DNA of 5,128 nt, from contig JAGZRY010000134.1 of assembly GCA_018381425.1 (NCBI GenBank), positions 1-5,128 on the forward strand. The letters are read 5' to 3'. The position numbers and the translations under genes are program-made. The notes below the pieces were generated by a model. It was not told where the DNA came from. It saw only the letters and a program-made list of their open reading frames with translations, and made no database searches. The DNA is from Haemophilus parainfluenzae. Lineage in GTDB: Bacteria; Pseudomonadota; Gammaproteobacteria; Enterobacterales; Pasteurellaceae. Of this stretch, positions 1 to 5,110 are shown one piece after another. Positions within the stretch are counted from its first letter, which is position 1. Each line of letters starts with the position of its first letter.

Positions 1-35
1 TGTAAAATGGACTTTTACCCATTTCGGTATAGAAA

Positions 36-44
36 AAGTGCGGT
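36..44 (+). repeat. DNA uptake signal sequence (USS), left arm of terminator
   Basis: An exact AAGTGCGGT core, followed by an A/T-rich flank (TTAAAAT, then AATTTT at 57-62) resembling the extended consensus. It pairs with the opposite-strand copy at 64-72. In this family the element is recognised during natural DNA uptake. Confidence 0.92.
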
Positions 45-63
45 TAAAATCACCTGAATTTTA

Positions 64-72
64 ACCGCACTT
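64..72 (-). repeat. DNA uptake signal sequence (USS), right arm of terminator
   Basis: An exact ACCGCACTT, the reverse complement of the uptake core, four bases before the cpdA stop codon as read on the plus strand. It forms the 5' arm of the terminator hairpin in cpdA mRNA. Confidence 0.92.
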
Positions 73-75
73 TGT

Positions 76-900
76 TTAGTATCCTTCTTCCTCCATATTT
101 GGCAGGAACGTTTTGTGTTTGATTCTCTTCACTCTCGTTTCAATTCGCCCATCTGGATATAGCTCAATTTCACGCCAACCTGGTTGTAAGGTATCTAAAG
201 CAAAATGATTGCTGTCTGGCTTAAATTGAATACAAGTCGCAGGCGTTGCCATAGTTTGATAACCTTGCCAATAGCCATCGACTTCTTGATGAATATGACC
301 GTATAAAATCCCTTTTACATTATTGAATTGAGCCAGAACCTCTGAAAATTCATGAGCATTACGTAAGTTATGCTGATCAAGCCATGCTGAATTCGTTGGC
401 AATAAATGATGATGCAATACGACTAAGCTATGACGTGCTGGATTTTCAGCTAATTTTGTTTTTAACCAATCTAATTGATAAGCACTCAATTCGCCATGAG
501 GTACACCAGAAACTTGGCTATCTAACAAAATCACTTGCCAATGTTTGCCAAGAAGTAAATGTTTTGATGCGTTAATCGGTGATTGGCTTAAATGCTCGAC
601 CATTTTAGGTTGAAAATCATGGTTACCTGGAAGCCAAAATACTGATTTATTTAACGTTTTAACCATTTCAACAAATCGTAGATAGCCTTCGTCGCTACTA
701 TCTTGTACCAAATCACCTGTCGCAAGCACAACATCATAATTAAAAGACTCTGCCTGAATTTCTTTTAACACCTGAGAAAAGCTTTCGTGCGTGTTGATAC
801 CTAATAACTCTTTGCTTGTATCCTTGAACAAATGAGGATCGGTAATTTGTAATAATTTGACGATCTCAATCGCGGGGTCGCATTCAAATGTATTGCTCAT
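76..900 (-). CDS. cpdA: 3',5'-cyclic AMP phosphodiesterase CpdA (Icc)
   Basis: Cytoplasmic metallophosphoesterase predicted to hydrolyse 3',5'-cAMP to AMP and so damp cAMP-CRP signalling. The 274-residue protein carries the class III cyclic-nucleotide phosphodiesterase motifs in order: DPH (D21, H23), GDLVQD (D63), GNHD (N93, H94), LHHHLLP (around H163-H165) and GHIH (H202, H204). These are the expected ligands of a two-metal centre. Length is normal for the family (about 270-275). No signal peptide or membrane helix is seen. The start at 900 is supported by AGGAG at 909-905, four bases upstream. That site shares two bases with the nudF TAG stop, so translation is probably coupled to nudF. 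nudF and cpdA are also near neighbours in enterobacteria, where another gene lies between them. In H. influenzae, icc is known to influence cAMP-dependent competence and sugar use. The acidic tail MEEEGY ends just before the USS terminator. The family call is secure; substrate specificity is by homology. Confidence 0.95.
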   Translation of the reverse strand: MSNTFECDPAIEIVKLLQITDPHLFKDTSKELLGINTHESFSQVLKEIQAESFNYDVVLATGDLVQDSSDEGYLRFVEMVKTLNKSVFWLPGNHDFQPKMVEHLSQSPINASKHLLLGKHWQVILLDSQVSGVPHGELSAYQLDWLKTKLAENPARHSLVVLHHHLLPTNSAWLDQHNLRNAHEFSEVLAQFNNVKGILYGHIHQEVDGYWQGYQTMATPATCIQFKPDSNHFALDTLQPGWREIELYPDGRIETRVKRIKHKTFLPNMEEEGY

Positions 901-904
901 GGGA

Positions 905-909
905 CTCCT
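905..909 (-). promoter_or_regulatory. cpdA ribosome binding site overlapping the nudF stop codon
   Basis: Minus-strand AGGAG, four bases before the cpdA ATG. Its first two bases are the last two of the nudF TAG stop. A ribosome terminating on nudF would sit on this site, which suggests coupled or re-initiating translation. Confidence 0.75.
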
Positions 910-1531
910 ATTGCCAGCGCTGCCGCAATTGGGCGTAATTTAATTGAAGCCATTGCAAACCCATTACTGCAATGCCATTATCAATTTTACCTTCACACAT
1001 CCATTGATAGGCTTGTTCACGTTTCACCACATGAACACGAATGTCTTCATTTTCTTCAGCTAAACCATGAATACCCTTGGCTTGCGAGCTATCTACTCGA
1101 CCGACAAACAGATGAATACGCTCGACTACGCCACCCGGACTATCCCATACACTTAAACAATGAGTAAGATCTTGAACTGATACACCAGCTTCTTCTTCAC
1201 TTTCACGCAAAGCCACGTCTTCAGGTTGTTCACCCTCTTCGACCATGCCGGCGATCAATTCTAATAACCAAGGAGAACGATCTGAACCAGGTTGATATGC
1301 ACCAATACGTACTTGTTCCACTAAAACCACCGAATCTTCTTTCGGATCGTAAGCAATCACGGCAGAAGCAGCACCTTTTACCAATAATTCACGTGTCACT
1401 ACGCCACTTTCACCACCGGCAAAAAGCTTGTGTTTAAACTTTACTTTCTTAAGTGTAAAAAAACCTTTATAAACAGTTTCTTCATTAAGAATTTCTATAT
1501 CATGCTGACTAAACTGTTGAATATCTGACAT
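908..1531 (-). CDS. nudF: ADP-ribose pyrophosphatase (Nudix hydrolase NudF)
   Basis: Cytoplasmic Nudix hydrolase predicted to split ADP-ribose into AMP and ribose 5-phosphate using Mg2+. In the 207-residue product the Nudix box GX5EX7REXXEEXG spans G95-V117, with E101, R109, E110, E113 and E114 all present; S111 occupies a usually hydrophobic position. Downstream, GIHGLAEENEDIRVHVV (153-169) matches the ADP-ribose pyrophosphatase subfamily, whose conserved loop glutamate supplies the catalytic base. The tail GKIDNGIAVMGLQWLQL also follows the E. coli enzyme closely. Start choice: a frame extending to ATG 1570 exists, but it has no ribosome site and would run over the likely promoter. AGGAG at 1543-1539 lies seven bases before ATG 1531 and four before the adjacent ATG 1534 (208 residues); I prefer 1531, giving MSDIQQF. 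First gene of a two-gene unit with cpdA, seven bases apart. Confidence 0.94.
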   Translation of the reverse strand: MSDIQQFSQHDIEILNEETVYKGFFTLKKVKFKHKLFAGGESGVVTRELLVKGAASAVIAYDPKEDSVVLVEQVRIGAYQPGSDRSPWLLELIAGMVEEGEQPEDVALRESEEEAGVSVQDLTHCLSVWDSPGGVVERIHLFVGRVDSSQAKGIHGLAEENEDIRVHVVKREQAYQWMCEGKIDNGIAVMGLQWLQLNYAQLRQRWQ

Positions 1532-1557
1532 CATTACTCTCCTAGTATTGAGGTCGC

Positions 1558-1563
1558 ATAATA
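1558..1563 (-). promoter_or_regulatory. Candidate -10 box for nudF-cpdA
   Basis: Minus-strand TATTAT (5 of 6 to TATAAT) lies 26 bases before the nudF ATG at 1531, predicting a start of transcription near 1551 and a leader of about 20 bases. No good -35 hexamer is seen 16-18 bases upstream; that region is a run of T on this strand, within A/T tracts at 1571-1605. A weaker alternative is TTGTGA (1630-1625) with AATAAA 16 bases further. A promoter is needed here because the xseA terminator lies immediately upstream. Confidence 0.45.
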
Positions 1564-1613
1564 CTCCCATAAAAAAATAAAAAAAACTGAACCATCTATT
1601 TTTTTATTGAAAC

Positions 1614-1629
1614 TTTGAAGCTGGTCACA
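1614..1629 (-). promoter_or_regulatory. Possible CRP (cAMP receptor protein) binding site
   Basis: Read on the minus strand this is TGTGA-N6-TCAAA: one perfect CRP half-site and a second with one mismatch to TCACA, at the exact six-base spacing. Its centre is about 70 bases upstream of the transcription start inferred from the TATTAT box, near the roughly -71 helical position used by class I CRP sites. It overlaps the U-tract of the xseA terminator, which contributes T residues and raises the chance of coincidence. It is a prediction only. Confidence 0.32.
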
Positions 1630-1671
1630 AAAAAAGAAAACCTATGATGATTTCTTATTCATCATAGGTTT
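1629..1671 (-). terminator. Strong Rho-independent terminator of rnfH-roxA-xseA
   Basis: A perfect 13-base inverted repeat, AAACCTATGATGA at 1638-1650 and its complement at 1659-1671, encloses an 8-base loop. On the minus strand the stem is followed by TTTTCTTTTTTT (1640-1629). It begins 20 bases after the xseA stop. No T-run follows on the plus strand, so it acts in one direction. It separates the xseA unit from nudF-cpdA. Confidence 0.93.
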
Positions 1672-1691
1672 ACATTAAGAATCCAGTTGAA

Positions 1692-3011
1692 TTAACAAAC
1701 GCAGCTGGTTATTTCCCCATCTGCCACCTTCGTTTTAATCGTATCGCCTGTTTTGACTTGTTTCACACTCACAATGGCATGTCCCTTAGCATCCTCTGCA
1801 ATGGAATATCCTCGTGCTAATACTTTTAATGGGCTTAATCCATCCAACTTGCCACACAACGTCGCCAATTTATTTTGACGCTCCGTGACTTGACGATTCG
1901 CCCCTAAATTTAACCGCACTTGTAACTGAGCTAAATATTGGGATTGTTTTTGCAAGCGATAAGGCAACGGATTTTGTTTTAAGCGCGCGGAAAGTGCGGT
2001 CAATTTTTGCTGCGTTTTATCCATTTGACGCTGCATCGCCAAGACTAAACGATGATGTAATTGCGCCGTTTTGGCTTTTTGCATCAATAATTGATTTTGT
2101 GGATGTTGATTTTGCAGGCGCAAACGTAACTGTTGCAAACGTTGTTGTTGATGACTAAAAATACGATCTAACGCCATCTCCAAACGCTGTTGTTTATAGG
2201 CTAACTGTTGAAGTAATTCCTGCTGATTGCGACTCACTAACTCTGCCGCCGCAGAGGGGGTTGGCGCACGTAAATCAGCCACAAAATCTGCGGTGGTGAC
2301 ATCGGTTTCATGGCCTACTGCACTGATAATTGGTAAATTAGAACGGAAAATCGCACGTGCCACTTCTTCTTCATTAAAGCACCAAAGATCTTCTAAAGAA
2401 CCACCACCACGGCCGACAATCAATACATCCACTTCTTGACGGGCATTAGCGAGCTCAATCATTTGGACGATTTCAGCCGTTGCTTCTTTGCCTTGCACTG
2501 CCGTTGGATAAATCACCACTTTTAAACTGGGATCGCGGCGAGCCAAAATATGCAGAATATCTTGTAAAGCCGCGCCTGTAGAAGACGTAATAATGCCCAC
2601 TGCTTTGGCAAAATCTGGCAAGCTTTTCTTCAGGTTTTGTGCAAACAATCCTTCAGCTGCCAATTTCATTTTTAGCGCTTCAAATTGCTGTTGCAATAAT
2701 CCTTCGCCAGCAGGGTGCATGGATTCAATAATCAGCTGATAATCACCGCGAGGCTCATATAAACTGACATTTGCCCGCACCAAGACTTGCATGCCGTTTT
2801 GCGGACGAAACCCCACTCGCAAATTTTTCATGCGGAACATCGCACCGCGAACTTGGGCATTTTCATCTTTCAGCGTTAAATACCAATGCCCTGACACAGG
2901 TTGAGTGAAATTAGAAATCTCCCCTGTAAGCCAAATCTGCGAAAAATTCCCTTCCAACATTTGACGGGCTGCGCTGTTAAGCTGGGAAACGGAGTAAATA
3001 TTTTCAGACAT
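1692..3011 (-). CDS. xseA: Exodeoxyribonuclease VII large subunit
   Basis: Catalytic large subunit of exonuclease VII, which degrades single-stranded DNA from both ends into acid-soluble oligonucleotides and works with several copies of the XseB small subunit (not in this window). The 439-residue protein is of normal family length. In order: an N-terminal OB-fold (about 5-100, with [10 protein letters not shown] and GHWYLTLKD); the nuclease domain (about 120-260, with [29 protein letters not shown] at 199-213, SAVGHETD at 230-237 and [13 protein letters not shown]); a glutamine-rich helical, probably coiled-coil stretch (about 260-385); and the conserved C-terminal motif [13 protein letters not shown] at 392-404. 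The ATG at 3011 overlaps the roxA stop as TAATG and has no clear Shine-Dalgarno sequence, so translation probably depends on roxA. Two uptake sequences lie inside the helical region, encoding QVRLNL and KLTALSARL. The call is secure. Confidence 0.97.
   Translation of the reverse strand: MSENIYSVSQLNSAARQMLEGNFSQIWLTGEISNFTQPVSGHWYLTLKDENAQVRGAMFRMKNLRVGFRPQNGMQVLVRANVSLYEPRGDYQLIIESMHPAGEGLLQQQFEALKMKLAAEGLFAQNLKKSLPDFAKAVGIITSSTGAALQDILHILARRDPSLKVVIYPTAVQGKEATAEIVQMIELANARQEVDVLIVGRGGGSLEDLWCFNEEEVARAIFRSNLPIISAVGHETDVTTADFVADLRAPTPSAAAELVSRNQQELLQQLAYKQQRLEMALDRIFSHQQQRLQQLRLRLQNQHPQNQLLMQKAKTAQLHHRLVLAMQRQMDKTQQKLTALSARLKQNPLPYRLQKQSQYLAQLQVRLNLGANRQVTERQNKLATLCGKLDGLSPLKVLARGYSIAEDAKGHAIVSVKQVKTGDTIKTKVADGEITSCVC
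1913..1921 (-). repeat. DNA uptake signal sequence (USS) inside xseA
   Basis: An exact minus-strand AAGTGCGGT followed by TAAATTT, a good match to the extended A/T flank. Read in the xseA frame it gives VRLNL, in the tolerant helical region of the protein. Confidence 0.92.
1992..2000 (+). repeat. DNA uptake signal sequence (USS) inside xseA
   Basis: An exact AAGTGCGGT followed by CAATTTTT, the best match to the extended consensus in the window. It is read antisense in xseA, encoding LTAL. It lies 70 bases from the opposite-strand copy at 1913-1921; no hairpin role is apparent at this distance. Confidence 0.93.
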
Positions 3012-4222
3012 TATTCAATCAACACCCAACCATCATCTAGCCAGTTACAAATCGAATCGAGCAATAATTCCATCGTGCTTTCAGGATCTTCTGTATCATT
3101 CACTAAATTATTTAAGAATGCCCAATCTAGCGCTTCACCATCGGAAAGACGTTTCAACACTTCCGCTTCAATAACATTCACTTCATCCAACCATTCGCCA
3201 TTAGCATAAATGCGGAGCGGATTTTCGGTGTAAAGCAATTTGCAGTTATTGTCCTGCATTAATACACCTTGTTCCTCTTCTAAAATTGACCGCACGTCGT
3301 CAGGATCGGACATTTCATCGGATACTAACATTTCATAACGACGTGAGCTCACTGTACTAGCTACAGCTTGTTTGAACAAGACATCAAAGGCTTCTGACTC
3401 TGCCAATTTCGCTAAGAATTGTTTTTTCATTGCCTGAATATTTTCATCTGCCAATTTGCCCGTACGCTGCTCAGATTGCGTTAAGCGTAACGGTAATTGG
3501 AATTCGCTTAAATTCAATTCAGGATCTTGATGACAAAACGCTTTATTCACGTTATCGAAAATGTCTGCTAAATTCGGGTAACGCAAACCGAAAGAAAAGG
3601 TCAAGCAATCATCTTCTGCCACACCGTAATGTGACATACGAGCGGGAATATAAAGAATATCACCTGGGTTCATCACTTCATCAATCACCAATTCACCCAT
3701 ATCGTCAAAAATACGGATCGGCTGATTCGGTTTAAATTCTGTGGAAGAATCACACCATTTGCCTAGCTGCCAACGGCGATGTCCATAGCCTTGCACCAAG
3801 AACACATCATATTCGTCATAATGCTTACCAACGGAACCGCCTTTAGGTGCATAAGACACCATAATATCGTCGCGTTGCCATTGTGGGATAAAGCCAAATT
3901 TATTCCAAAATTGACCTAATTCAGTACTCCATTGTTCTAAATTTTGGACAAGCACCGACCATTTCTCCGGTACATCCGCAAAATCTTCTTCGGATAACGG
4001 ACTAAAAAATACTTTCCAATTATCATCTGAAAAGGTTTTCACTAAACGCGCGGTCACATCTTCGCCTTGTGCTAATTCGATGATATCGTCAGGCTCAAAT
4101 TGACCCACAATTTCAGGCAAACCATTACGAATAATTAATGGTTTTTTCTGCCAATAATCACGCAGGAAAATTTCAGGGGTAATGCCATCAGGCAGACAAT
4201 ATTGGTTGGAAAGTGCGGTCAT
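3011..4222 (-). CDS. roxA: RoxA (YcfD) family ribosomal protein uL16 arginine 3-hydroxylase, JmjC domain
   Basis: Fe(II)/2-oxoglutarate-dependent oxygenase. The E. coli member YcfD/RoxA hydroxylates an arginine of ribosomal protein uL16; that role is inferred here by family. The 403-residue product has a JmjC domain in which H134 and D136 (KHYDEYD) and H198 (RMSHYG) form the iron-binding HXD...H triad. R149 or R150 (GHRRW) is the likely 2-oxoglutarate contact, and [15 protein letters not shown] is characteristic. The C-terminal third, about 240-403, is acidic and fits the family's winged-helix region. Start choice: the frame continues upstream to 4291, but the extra 23 lysine-rich residues are only out-of-frame rnfH sequence. 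ATG 4222 has AAGGAG at 4235-4230, seven bases away, giving [13 protein letters not shown]. It starts 4 bases after rnfH, and its TAA overlaps the xseA ATG. An uptake sequence covers codons 2-4. Confidence 0.93.
   Translation of the reverse strand: MTALSNQYCLPDGITPEIFLRDYWQKKPLIIRNGLPEIVGQFEPDDIIELAQGEDVTARLVKTFSDDNWKVFFSPLSEEDFADVPEKWSVLVQNLEQWSTELGQFWNKFGFIPQWQRDDIMVSYAPKGGSVGKHYDEYDVFLVQGYGHRRWQLGKWCDSSTEFKPNQPIRIFDDMGELVIDEVMNPGDILYIPARMSHYGVAEDDCLTFSFGLRYPNLADIFDNVNKAFCHQDPELNLSEFQLPLRLTQSEQRTGKLADENIQAMKKQFLAKLAESEAFDVLFKQAVASTVSSRRYEMLVSDEMSDPDDVRSILEEEQGVLMQDNNCKLLYTENPLRIYANGEWLDEVNVIEAEVLKRLSDGEALDWAFLNNLVNDTEDPESTMELLLDSICNWLDDGWVLIE
4211..4219 (+). repeat. DNA uptake signal sequence (USS) at the roxA start
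   Basis: An exact AAGTGCGGT followed by CATTTTTTT. On the minus strand it is ACC GCA CTT, codons 2-4 of roxA directly after the ATG, so it specifies Thr-Ala-Leu at the protein's N terminus. Confidence 0.92.
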
Positions 4223-4226
4223 TTTT

Positions 4227-4553
4227 TTACTCCTTTTCCTGTTTTTCTTGTTGAGCTTTTTCTTGTGCGGCTTTGGCTTGCTCTGCTGCACGTTTACGAC
4301 GAATCTCTTTAGGATCGGCTAATAATGGACGGTAAATTTCAATACGATCGCCGTCTTTTAATTGATCGTTTAGTTTTACTAGACGGGAATAAATCCCCAC
4401 TTTATTTTCACGCAAATCGATTTCGGCAAACTGTTGTAAAATACCTGATTGCAAAATAGCCGTTTGGATCATTGTGCCTTCATCCACTTTGAAGGATTTC
4501 AAATAATAGCGATCCGGCAAGGCATAGGCGATTTCAATATTAATTTGGTTCAT
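4227..4553 (-). CDS. rnfH: RnfH family protein (UPF0125), ubiquitin-like beta-grasp fold
   Basis: A small cytoplasmic protein of 108 residues in the RnfH family. It takes its name from rnf electron-transport clusters in some bacteria, but its biochemical role is not established and no rnf genes are visible here. Family hallmarks are INIEIAYALPDRY (4-16), the GDRIEIYRPLLADPKEIRRKRA block (68-89) and the VGIYSRLVKL segment. From about residue 84 the tail is a highly charged Lys/Glu/Gln/Ala helix with no detectable motif. The start at 4553 gives the usual MNQINIEI N terminus, but the upstream bases show no convincing Shine-Dalgarno sequence. It is the first gene of rnfH-roxA-xseA, and its last codons supply the roxA ribosome site. 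A TATAAT box 31 bases upstream probably drives the unit. Confidence 0.9.
   Translation of the reverse strand: MNQINIEIAYALPDRYYLKSFKVDEGTMIQTAILQSGILQQFAEIDLRENKVGIYSRLVKLNDQLKDGDRIEIYRPLLADPKEIRRKRAAEQAKAAQEKAQQEKQEKE
4230..4235 (-). promoter_or_regulatory. roxA ribosome binding site inside the rnfH 3' end
   Basis: Minus-strand AAGGAG, seven bases before the ATG at 4222. It is made of the last two sense codons of rnfH (Lys-Glu) and adjoins the rnfH TAA. It decides the roxA start in favour of 4222 over the upstream in-frame ATG at 4291. Confidence 0.85.
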
Positions 4554-4574
4554 GTCTTATTCTGTCTTGATGAG

Positions 4575-4597
4575 TTTTCCGTTATTATAGCGGAAAA
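4575..4597. repeat. Short inverted repeat around the rnfH -10 box
   Basis: TTTTCCG at 4575-4581 and its exact complement CGGAAAA at 4591-4597 flank nine bases that contain TATAAT (minus strand). The symmetry could be an operator between the divergent genes or a weak hairpin. Its right arm shares two A residues with the uptake sequence, so part of the symmetry may be incidental. Confidence 0.4.
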
Positions 4598-4613
4598 GTG
4601 CGGTCAATATTAA
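4584..4613 (-). promoter_or_regulatory. Promoter of rnfH-roxA-xseA
   Basis: A perfect minus-strand TATAAT lies at 4589-4584, preceded at 18 bases by a weak TTAATA (4613-4608). A better -35-like TTGACC (4607-4602) is only 12 bases away and is probably the uptake-sequence flank, not a promoter element. Transcription would start near 4577, leaving a leader of about 24 bases. The spacer contains a complete uptake sequence. Confidence 0.6.
4596..4604 (+). repeat. DNA uptake signal sequence (USS) between rnfH and eamA
   Basis: An exact AAGTGCGGT followed by CAATATT. It occupies the spacer between the -10 box and the proposed -35 of the rnfH promoter and ends 29 bases before the eamA start. Confidence 0.92.
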
Positions 4614-4633
4614 CAATAAAATAGGAAGACATC

Positions 4634-5050
4634 ATGAATTGGGTATTTTTTGCTATTGGTTCAGCCTTTTTCGCTGGACTTACCGCTATTTTAGGCAAAT
4701 TAGGGGTTGAAGGCATTAACAGTAACCTCGCGACTTTTATCCGTACGATTGTGGTTTTACTCGTTACAGCAGGTATCATTAGCGCACGTAACGAATGGCA
4801 ACTGCCACAACATATTGCTGCAAAACCGTTTACCTTTTTAATTCTTTCTGGTGTGGCTACGGGCCTATCTTGGCTTTGTTATTATCGCGCGTTACAAATG
4901 GCGCCCGCCTCTTGGGTTGCACCTATTGATAAACTCAGTGTGGTGATTGCCATTATTTTAGGCGTGGTATTGTTAGGCGAACCCTTAAGCATGAAATTAG
5001 TCATAGGAAGTCTATTAATTCTCTCAGGTGTTTTAGTCTTAGCCTTATAG
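4634..5050 (+). CDS. Single-domain EamA/DMT-family membrane protein
   Basis: An inner-membrane protein of 138 residues with one EamA (drug/metabolite transporter) domain; substrate unknown. Most family members are about 300 residues with two such domains and ten helices. This one has a single repeat with about five helices: 3-22, 32-50, 66-85, about 96-114 and 120-138. Recognisable pieces are FAGLTAILGKLGVEGINSN after helix 1, YYRALQMAPASWVAPIDKL (83-101) and LGEPLS (114-119), the last two typical of the EamA repeat. It resembles the half-size COG2510-type proteins and probably works as a dimer, which is inference. AGGA at 4623-4626, seven bases before the ATG, supports the start. No clear plus-strand promoter was found; TATTAT at 4583-4588 lacks a good -35. 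No terminator follows, so transcription may continue into the next gene. It is a complete reading frame, with start and stop flanked by intergenic DNA. Confidence 0.86.
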   Translation: MNWVFFAIGSAFFAGLTAILGKLGVEGINSNLATFIRTIVVLLVTAGIISARNEWQLPQHIAAKPFTFLILSGVATGLSWLCYYRALQMAPASWVAPIDKLSVVIAIILGVVLLGEPLSMKLVIGSLLILSGVLVLAL

Positions 5051-5051
5051 A

Positions 5052-5080
5052 TTGAGAAATTAGCCCTTTTTCGCTACAAT
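5052..5080 (+). promoter_or_regulatory. Sigma-70 promoter for the gene starting at 5111
   Basis: TTGAGA (5052-5057, 4 of 6 to TTGACA) and TACAAT (5075-5080, 5 of 6 to TATAAT) are separated by an ideal 17 bases. Transcription should start near 5087, giving a leader of about 24 bases. It begins directly after the eamA stop codon. Confidence 0.7.
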
Positions 5081-5110
5081 ACGCCACTATTTTTATTCAA
5101 GCAGAAAACT

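Larger units (their letters stand above)
35..73 (-). terminator. Intrinsic terminator of nudF-cpdA built from two inverted uptake sequences
   Basis: A perfect 16-base inverted repeat occupies 35-50 and 58-73 with a 7-base loop (51-57). Each arm contains one full uptake-sequence core, AAGTGCGGT at 36-44 and its reverse complement at 64-72. Reading the minus strand, the hairpin begins two bases after the cpdA stop codon and runs straight into TTTTTCT, as expected for a Rho-independent terminator. On the plus strand the stem is followed by TTTGTTT, a poorer U-tract, so it may also stop transcription arriving from the left. Paired inverted uptake sequences acting as terminators are well known in Pasteurellaceae. 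Confidence 0.87.

Noticed and set aside
384..575. 63-codon plus-strand frame opposite cpdA
   Set aside because: It lies wholly antisense to conserved cpdA, with no recognisable domain or ribosome site.
1532..1570. Longer nudF start at 1570
   Set aside because: The extra residues are unlike any NudF N terminus, there is no ribosome site, and the stretch holds the likely promoter leader and the AGGAG for the start at 1531 (or 1534).
2227..2439. 70-codon plus-strand frame opposite xseA
   Set aside because: Low-complexity Ser/Ala/Lys/Pro translation antisense to the conserved nuclease domain; a shadow frame.
2901..3209. 102-codon plus-strand frame across the roxA/xseA junction
   Set aside because: Antisense to two well-supported genes, Ser/Asn-rich, no family resemblance.
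3430..3735. 101-codon plus-strand frame opposite roxA
   Set aside because: Antisense to the JmjC catalytic region, with no ribosome site or domain.
4223..4291. Lysine-rich N-terminal extension of roxA starting at the ATG at 4291
   Set aside because: It overlaps the rnfH coding end out of frame, lacks a ribosome site, and RoxA homologues begin near MTALSNQYC. The AAGGAG at 4235-4230 supports 4222.
4602..4607. TTGACC as the -35 box of rnfH
   Set aside because: It is only 12 bases from TATAAT, too close for sigma-70, and is explained by the common GGTCAA ending of an extended uptake sequence.
4585..4779. 64-codon minus-strand frame opposite the eamA start
   Set aside because: Antisense to the first eamA helices and running into the divergent promoter; a shadow frame.
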